This document shows positions 63,957 to 64,000 of a stretch of 64,000 bases of DNA, in pieces. The notes below the pieces were generated by a model that saw nothing but the letters and a program-made list of their open reading frames with translations, was not told the DNA's origin and searched no databases. The translations under genes were made by a program, and so were the position numbers. Each line of letters begins with the position of its first letter. The stretch's first letter is position 1. The stretch comes from Branchiostoma belcheri (taxonomy: Eukaryota; Chordata; Leptocardii; Amphioxiformes; Branchiostomatidae): the NCBI RefSeq assembly GCF_001625305.1, contig NW_017804054.1, forward strand, positions 1,032,681 through 1,096,680, written 5' to 3'.

Positions 63957-63990
63957 ATAGAGAGTGAGAGAGAGAGAGAGAGAGGGAGGG
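63957..63990. repeat. Microsatellite (GA)n
   Basis: Near-perfect GA repeat in the intron after the last visible synaptotagmin B exon. Confidence 0.8.
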
Positions 63991-64000
63991 AGGAGGGAAG

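Overview
The window looks like animal nuclear DNA, most probably from a cephalochordate (amphioxus). It is AT-leaning, genes are split into many short exons with GT-AG introns, short non-autonomous DNA transposons are everywhere, and the proteins are chordate-like. The amphioxus assignment is inference. The proteins and splice sites below were read from the sequence by hand; no search or transcript data was available.

Three genes are supported, all on the plus strand. (1) From 7,027 to 21,284 or 25,589 lies a TASOR/FAM208-family gene. TASOR is the scaffold of the HUSH silencing complex in vertebrates. Five exons encode the TASOR-type pseudo-PARP (DUF3715) core, six encode the following TASOR-like region, and then come a 3.4-kb coding exon with arginine-serine blocks, a 1.3-kb acidic repeat-rich exon, and one of two alternative 3' ends. 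One end is a single exon closing at 21,284; the other is a two-exon proline-rich and RG-rich tail closing at 25,589. The start codon was not found and may lie upstream of 7,027 or outside the window. (2) From 31,325 to 34,417 lies a complete six-exon synaptotagmin 15/17-type gene (423 residues). It has an N-terminal five-cysteine cluster instead of a membrane segment and lacks most calcium ligands. (3) From 44,275 or 56,139 to beyond the right edge lies a second synaptotagmin, clearly SYT15-type, with a membrane-spanning exon and a C2A domain. Its C2B half is outside the window. The two synaptotagmins form a head-to-tail pair.

Layout: 1-7,026 has no supported gene, two MITEs of one family, a minisatellite and a hAT-like MITE. 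7,027-27,000 is the TASOR gene and its 3' UTR. 27,000-31,317 holds the probable promoter and non-coding first exon of synaptotagmin A. 34,418-61,078 is mainly non-coding: MITEs, SINE copies, a dispersed repeat family, a candidate enhancer near 42.7 kb, and two candidate first exons of synaptotagmin B (44,275 and 56,139). 61,079-63,915 holds its remaining visible exons.

Two themes stand out. The TASOR homolog combines a TASOR core with splicing-factor-like RS blocks and an RG-rich tail under a choice of 3' ends. The transposon load includes at least three MITE families with GGCC...GGCC ends and TTA-like target sites, the sort of sequence silencing systems act on, though no link between the two is shown here.
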